A program made the position numbers and the translations under genes. Source: Gammaproteobacteria bacterium (GTDB lineage: Bacteria > Pseudomonadota > Gammaproteobacteria > Chromatiales > Chromatiaceae). From it: a DNA stretch of 7,969 bases. Within the stretch, counting starts at the first letter, position 1. Each line of letters begins with the position of its first letter. Of this stretch, positions 6,852-7,969 are shown piece by piece. Where the stretch lies: contig VMDJ01000097.1 in assembly GCA_008080925.1 (NCBI GenBank), forward strand, positions 1-7,969, written 5' to 3'. Under the pieces are notes generated by a model. That model saw only the letters and a program-made list of their open reading frames with translations. It was not told the origin of the DNA and did no database searches.

Positions 6852-6873
6852 GCTGATTTTTTGCAAAATCAGC
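6852..6873. repeat. Perfect 9-bp inverted repeat between the divergent genes
   Basis: GCTGATTTT (6852-6860) and AAAATCAGC (6865-6873) flank a 4-base spacer. No T run follows on either strand, so it is not a standard terminator. It lies just upstream of the rimP -35 box and upstream of the BolA-family gene, where an operator could affect either. A chance or structural palindrome is also possible. Confidence 0.5.
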
Positions 6874-6955
6874 AGCTTAAACACGCCTGTCACATAAGGT
6901 AGAGCTACCCTGCGAAGTTCTCTACACTAACGCCATTATAGAATCAGAGGTTCCT

Positions 6956-7177
6956 ATGGACGCACAAGAGATCATTAACCGCATCAAAGACGCTATTCCC
7001 GATGCTGAAGTCACTACCGATGGTGCTGACTGCAACTTTTCAGTCACCGTGGTCAGTTCAAGCTTTGAAGGTAAAAATCCACTTCAGCGTCAGCGCCCAA
7101 TCATGGCGTTATTTAACGAGGAAATTACTTCGGGTGCGTTACATGCATTGTCGGTGACGGCAAAGACGCCCGACTAA
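6956..7177 (+). CDS. BolA/IbaG-family protein (BolA2-like)
   Basis: BolA-family proteins are small class II KH-like proteins that partner monothiol glutaredoxins (Grx4/GrxD) and share a [2Fe-2S] cluster with them, in iron-sulfur trafficking or iron sensing. The 73-residue product spans the whole domain and ends soon after it. It contains CNFSVTVVSSSFEGK, then LQRQRPIMALFNEE, then the hallmark ALHALSVTAKTP with the invariant His63. Cys26 lies 37 residues before His63. From memory this matches the Cys31/His68 ligand pair of human BOLA2, and the FEGKxxLQRxR block is also more like BOLA2 than E. coli IbaG. The ATG at 6956 has AGAGG five bases upstream. The gene is divergent from rimP, not in the mla-murA setting of E. 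coli ibaG, and its stop is one base from the toxin stop. Confidence 0.9.
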   Translation: MDAQEIINRIKDAIPDAEVTTDGADCNFSVTVVSSSFEGKNPLQRQRPIMALFNEEITSGALHALSVTAKTPD

Positions 7178-7193
7178 CTCACTCGTAGTGAGT
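7177..7193. repeat. Perfect 7-bp inverted repeat across the convergent gene ends
   Basis: ACTCACT (7177-7183) and AGTGAGT (7187-7193) flank CGT. The repeat covers the last base of the BolA-family stop codon and the final codons of the toxin gene. It has no T run on either strand, so it is a weak terminator at best. It could form a 3'-end hairpin on both convergent transcripts. Confidence 0.5.
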
Positions 7194-7442
7194 CCACATT
7201 CTCAATACTTTCACTAATTTTTCATCCACCAACACCTGATAAACAAGTCGATGTTGAATGTTGATGCGTCGAGAATAAGCCCCCGACAAATCACCAAGAA
7301 GTTTTTCAACTGGAGGCGGCTTTTGTAGAGGATCCTCAGACACAATTTTCAAGAGAAACTCGGCTTTATCTTTTAGTCCACTTTGCTTAAGTTTTTTGGC
7401 ATCTTTTTGAGCTTGTTTGGTGTAGATGATTTTCCAACTCAC
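7179..7442 (-). CDS. Type II toxin, Txe/YoeB family mRNA interferase
   Basis: YoeB-type toxins are RelE-fold endoribonucleases that cut mRNA in the ribosomal A site unless bound by their YefM-type antitoxin. The 87 residues match the family length (84 in E. coli YoeB). The signature block runs VEKLLGDLSGAYSRRI, then HRLVYQV, and the protein ends MWTHYE. The residues corresponding to the YoeB active site are all present: Glu46, Arg65 and His85, followed by Tyr86. The toxin is therefore probably active. The start is GTG at 7442; it overlaps the antitoxin stop as GTGA (four bases), the usual coupled arrangement. The gene runs tail to tail into the BolA-family gene. RelE or ParE is less likely because of the YoeB-type SRRI-HRLVY block. 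Confidence 0.93.
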   Translation of the reverse strand: MSWKIIYTKQAQKDAKKLKQSGLKDKAEFLLKIVSEDPLQKPPPVEKLLGDLSGAYSRRINIQHRLVYQVLVDEKLVKVLRMWTHYE

Positions 7443-7681
7443 CAGTCCAATGCCTCATCACAGTCAGTGACATCAGCAATTAAACCTTCTCTGATTGACT
7501 CCCGCATGCCCGGCACAGAAAGAAGATATAAAGTTTCTTGCACTGCGAACCAATCTTCTTTGGCAACTAACACCGCACTGTTACGCTTCCCGTTAATAGT
7601 AATCGGCTGATGAGATTCAGCTGCCTCATCAATAAGCTTGTAGAGATTGGTACGAGCCTCAGTAACTGAAATAGTCGACAT
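7439..7681 (-). CDS. Type II antitoxin, YefM/Phd family
   Basis: YefM-type antitoxins bind the operator through an N-terminal Phd-fold dimer and wrap the toxin with a flexible C-terminal tail; the complex represses its own operon. The 80-residue product has the family N-terminus STISVTEARTNLYKLIDEA, then PITINGKRNSAVLVAKEDW (38-56), the ETLYLLSVPG block and an acidic tail ending DCDEALDW. An in-frame ATG at 7717 would add 12 residues, but that stretch holds the promoter -10 box and the Shine-Dalgarno. The ATG at 7681 has GGAGAAA five bases upstream and matches the family start (MRTISYSEAR in E. coli YefM). The gene is first in a two-gene operon with the toxin. Confidence 0.93.
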   Translation of the reverse strand: MSTISVTEARTNLYKLIDEAAESHQPITINGKRNSAVLVAKEDWFAVQETLYLLSVPGMRESIREGLIADVTDCDEALDW

Positions 7682-7706
7682 AAGAGTTTCTCCAGAATTT
7701 ATGGAA

Positions 7707-7734
7707 AGTATACTCAAATTTCGTACGTACGCAA
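7707..7734 (-). promoter_or_regulatory. Promoter candidate of the toxin-antitoxin operon
   Basis: On the minus strand the -10 box TATACT (7707-7712, 5/6) lies 16 bases from a weak -35 box TTGCGT (7729-7734, 3/6). Transcription would start near 7700, just before the GGAGAAA Shine-Dalgarno (7687-7693). The -10 box is part of the palindrome AGTATACT (7707-7714). Confidence 0.55.
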
Positions 7735-7742
7735 TAACGTAC
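7722..7742. promoter_or_regulatory. Operator candidate for the YefM-YoeB type complex
   Basis: The 10-base perfect palindrome CGTACGTACG (7722-7731) overlaps the weak -35 region. A second copy of its core, ACGTAC, lies at 7737-7742, exactly 12 bases from the copy at 7725-7730. Known YefM operators are paired short palindromes with a GTAC-containing core next to the promoter, so this is a plausible autorepression site. Binding is inferred. Confidence 0.5.
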
Positions 7743-7752
7743 TAAAAGTTTC

Positions 7753-7768
7753 GATAATCGCAATTATC
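7753..7768. repeat. 6-bp inverted repeat in the epimerase-antitoxin gap
   Basis: GATAAT (7753-7758) and ATTATC (7763-7768) flank CGCA, between the epimerase stop and the toxin-antitoxin promoter. The stem is AT-rich and no long T run follows, so it is a poor terminator. No clear terminator for the epimerase gene is visible in this 117-base gap. Confidence 0.35.
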
Positions 7769-7798
7769 AACGCTAAAAGGCAGTTCGTTTCGTAAAAA

Positions 7799-7969
7799 CT
7801 ACTTTCCGTAGTACTCAGTAAACCACTTTGCGAAGTTAGCGATACCCTCTTTCACTGGCGTGGCGGGCTTGTAGCCAAACTGATCTACCAGATCGGTCAC
7901 ATCGGCATAGGTATCGGGTACGTCACCGGGCTGAATCGGAAGAAATTCCTTTTTCGCTTCTTTACCCAA
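7799..7969 (-). CDS. NAD-dependent sugar-nucleotide epimerase, C-terminal end (probably UDP-glucuronate 4-epimerase)
   Basis: Only the last 56 codons are present; the rest lies beyond the right edge. The visible protein has LPIQPGDVPDTYADVTDLV, then FGYKPATPVKEGI, and ends NFAKWFTEYYGK before a TAG stop. The block GDV-x-x-TYAD followed by GYKPATP-x-x-EGI and a Trp/Tyr-rich tail is typical of the extended short-chain dehydrogenase epimerases that convert UDP-glucuronate to UDP-galacturonate for capsule or lipopolysaccharide (CapI/WbnF-like). The catalytic Ser/Tyr-x-x-x-Lys and the NAD-binding glycine motif are outside the window, so activity cannot be judged. A related UDP-GlcNAc or UDP-Glc 4-epimerase is possible. 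The gene suggests that a surface-polysaccharide locus may begin here. Confidence 0.85.
   Translation of the reverse strand: MGKEAKKEFLPIQPGDVPDTYADVTDLVDQFGYKPATPVKEGIANFAKWFTEYYGK

Larger units (their letters stand above)
6628..6955. other. Divergent intergenic region between rimP and the BolA-family gene
   Basis: This 328-base stretch holds no convincing protein gene. It carries the rimP promoter candidate, two terminators and an antiterminator-like stem (all minus strand), and a 9-bp inverted repeat. No tRNA is visible, although E. coli has the initiator tRNA gene metY at this position. The plus-strand promoter of the BolA-family gene is unclear: TACACT (6923-6928) could be a -10 box but has no good -35 box. 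GTAGAG (6899-6904) and CTCTAC (6920-6925) could form a small hairpin in front of that gene. Confidence 0.6.

Noticed and set aside
7682..7717. Longer antitoxin from an in-frame ATG at 7717
   Set aside because: The extension covers the likely -10 box and the GGAGAAA Shine-Dalgarno; the family start is the ATG at 7681.
7682..7798. Integron attC site or mobile-element end around the toxin-antitoxin pair
   Set aside because: No paired core sites (RYYYAAC/GTTRRRY), target-site duplication or transposase is visible; the inverted repeats are short and AT-rich.
1..7969. CRISPR array, rRNA or tRNA genes
   Set aside because: No regularly spaced repeats, rRNA signatures or tRNA T-arm/acceptor pairs were seen on either strand.

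Overview
The window looks like chromosomal DNA of a gammaproteobacterium, roughly half GC. It is not obviously an enteric: the order rimP-nusA-infB-rbfA-truB-rpsO-pnp is the classic proteobacterial one, and the proteins match the E. coli family members in length and motifs. I cannot name the genus from the sequence alone.

Layout. Positions 1-6627 hold the transcription/translation 'nusA-infB' cluster, all on the minus strand. Read in transcription order, it is rimP (30S maturation), nusA (elongation, termination and antitermination factor), infB (initiation factor IF2), rbfA (30S maturation), truB (tRNA pseudouridine 55 synthase), rpsO (ribosomal protein S15) and the first 98 codons of pnp (polynucleotide phosphorylase, running off the left edge). 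From rimP to truB the gaps are only 2-17 bases, so these five genes are probably one transcript. A 175-base gap before rpsO holds a promoter candidate, a strong terminator-like hairpin and a structured S15 leader. rpsO and pnp are 39 bases apart.

Positions 6628-6955 are a divergent intergenic region. On the minus strand it holds a good sigma-70 promoter candidate for the cluster, then a leader with two tandem intrinsic-terminator hairpins and a competing antiterminator-like stem just before rimP. The second gene downstream encodes NusA, so this layout suggests attenuation control of the operon. On the plus strand it precedes a small BolA/IbaG-family gene (6956-7177).

Positions 7179-7681 hold a type II toxin-antitoxin pair of the YefM/YoeB (Axe/Txe) kind on the minus strand, with its own promoter and operator-like palindromes. 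It lies tail to tail with the BolA-family gene, one base apart. The right edge (7799-7969) is the 3' end of a sugar-nucleotide epimerase gene, probably a UDP-glucuronate 4-epimerase, also on the minus strand.

The gene content is conventional and I saw no novel protein system. The parts most worth a second look are RNA-level: the double terminator and antiterminator in the rimP-nusA leader, the terminator hairpin and RBS hairpin in the rpsO leader, and the BolA2-like Cys/His pair in the small BolA protein.
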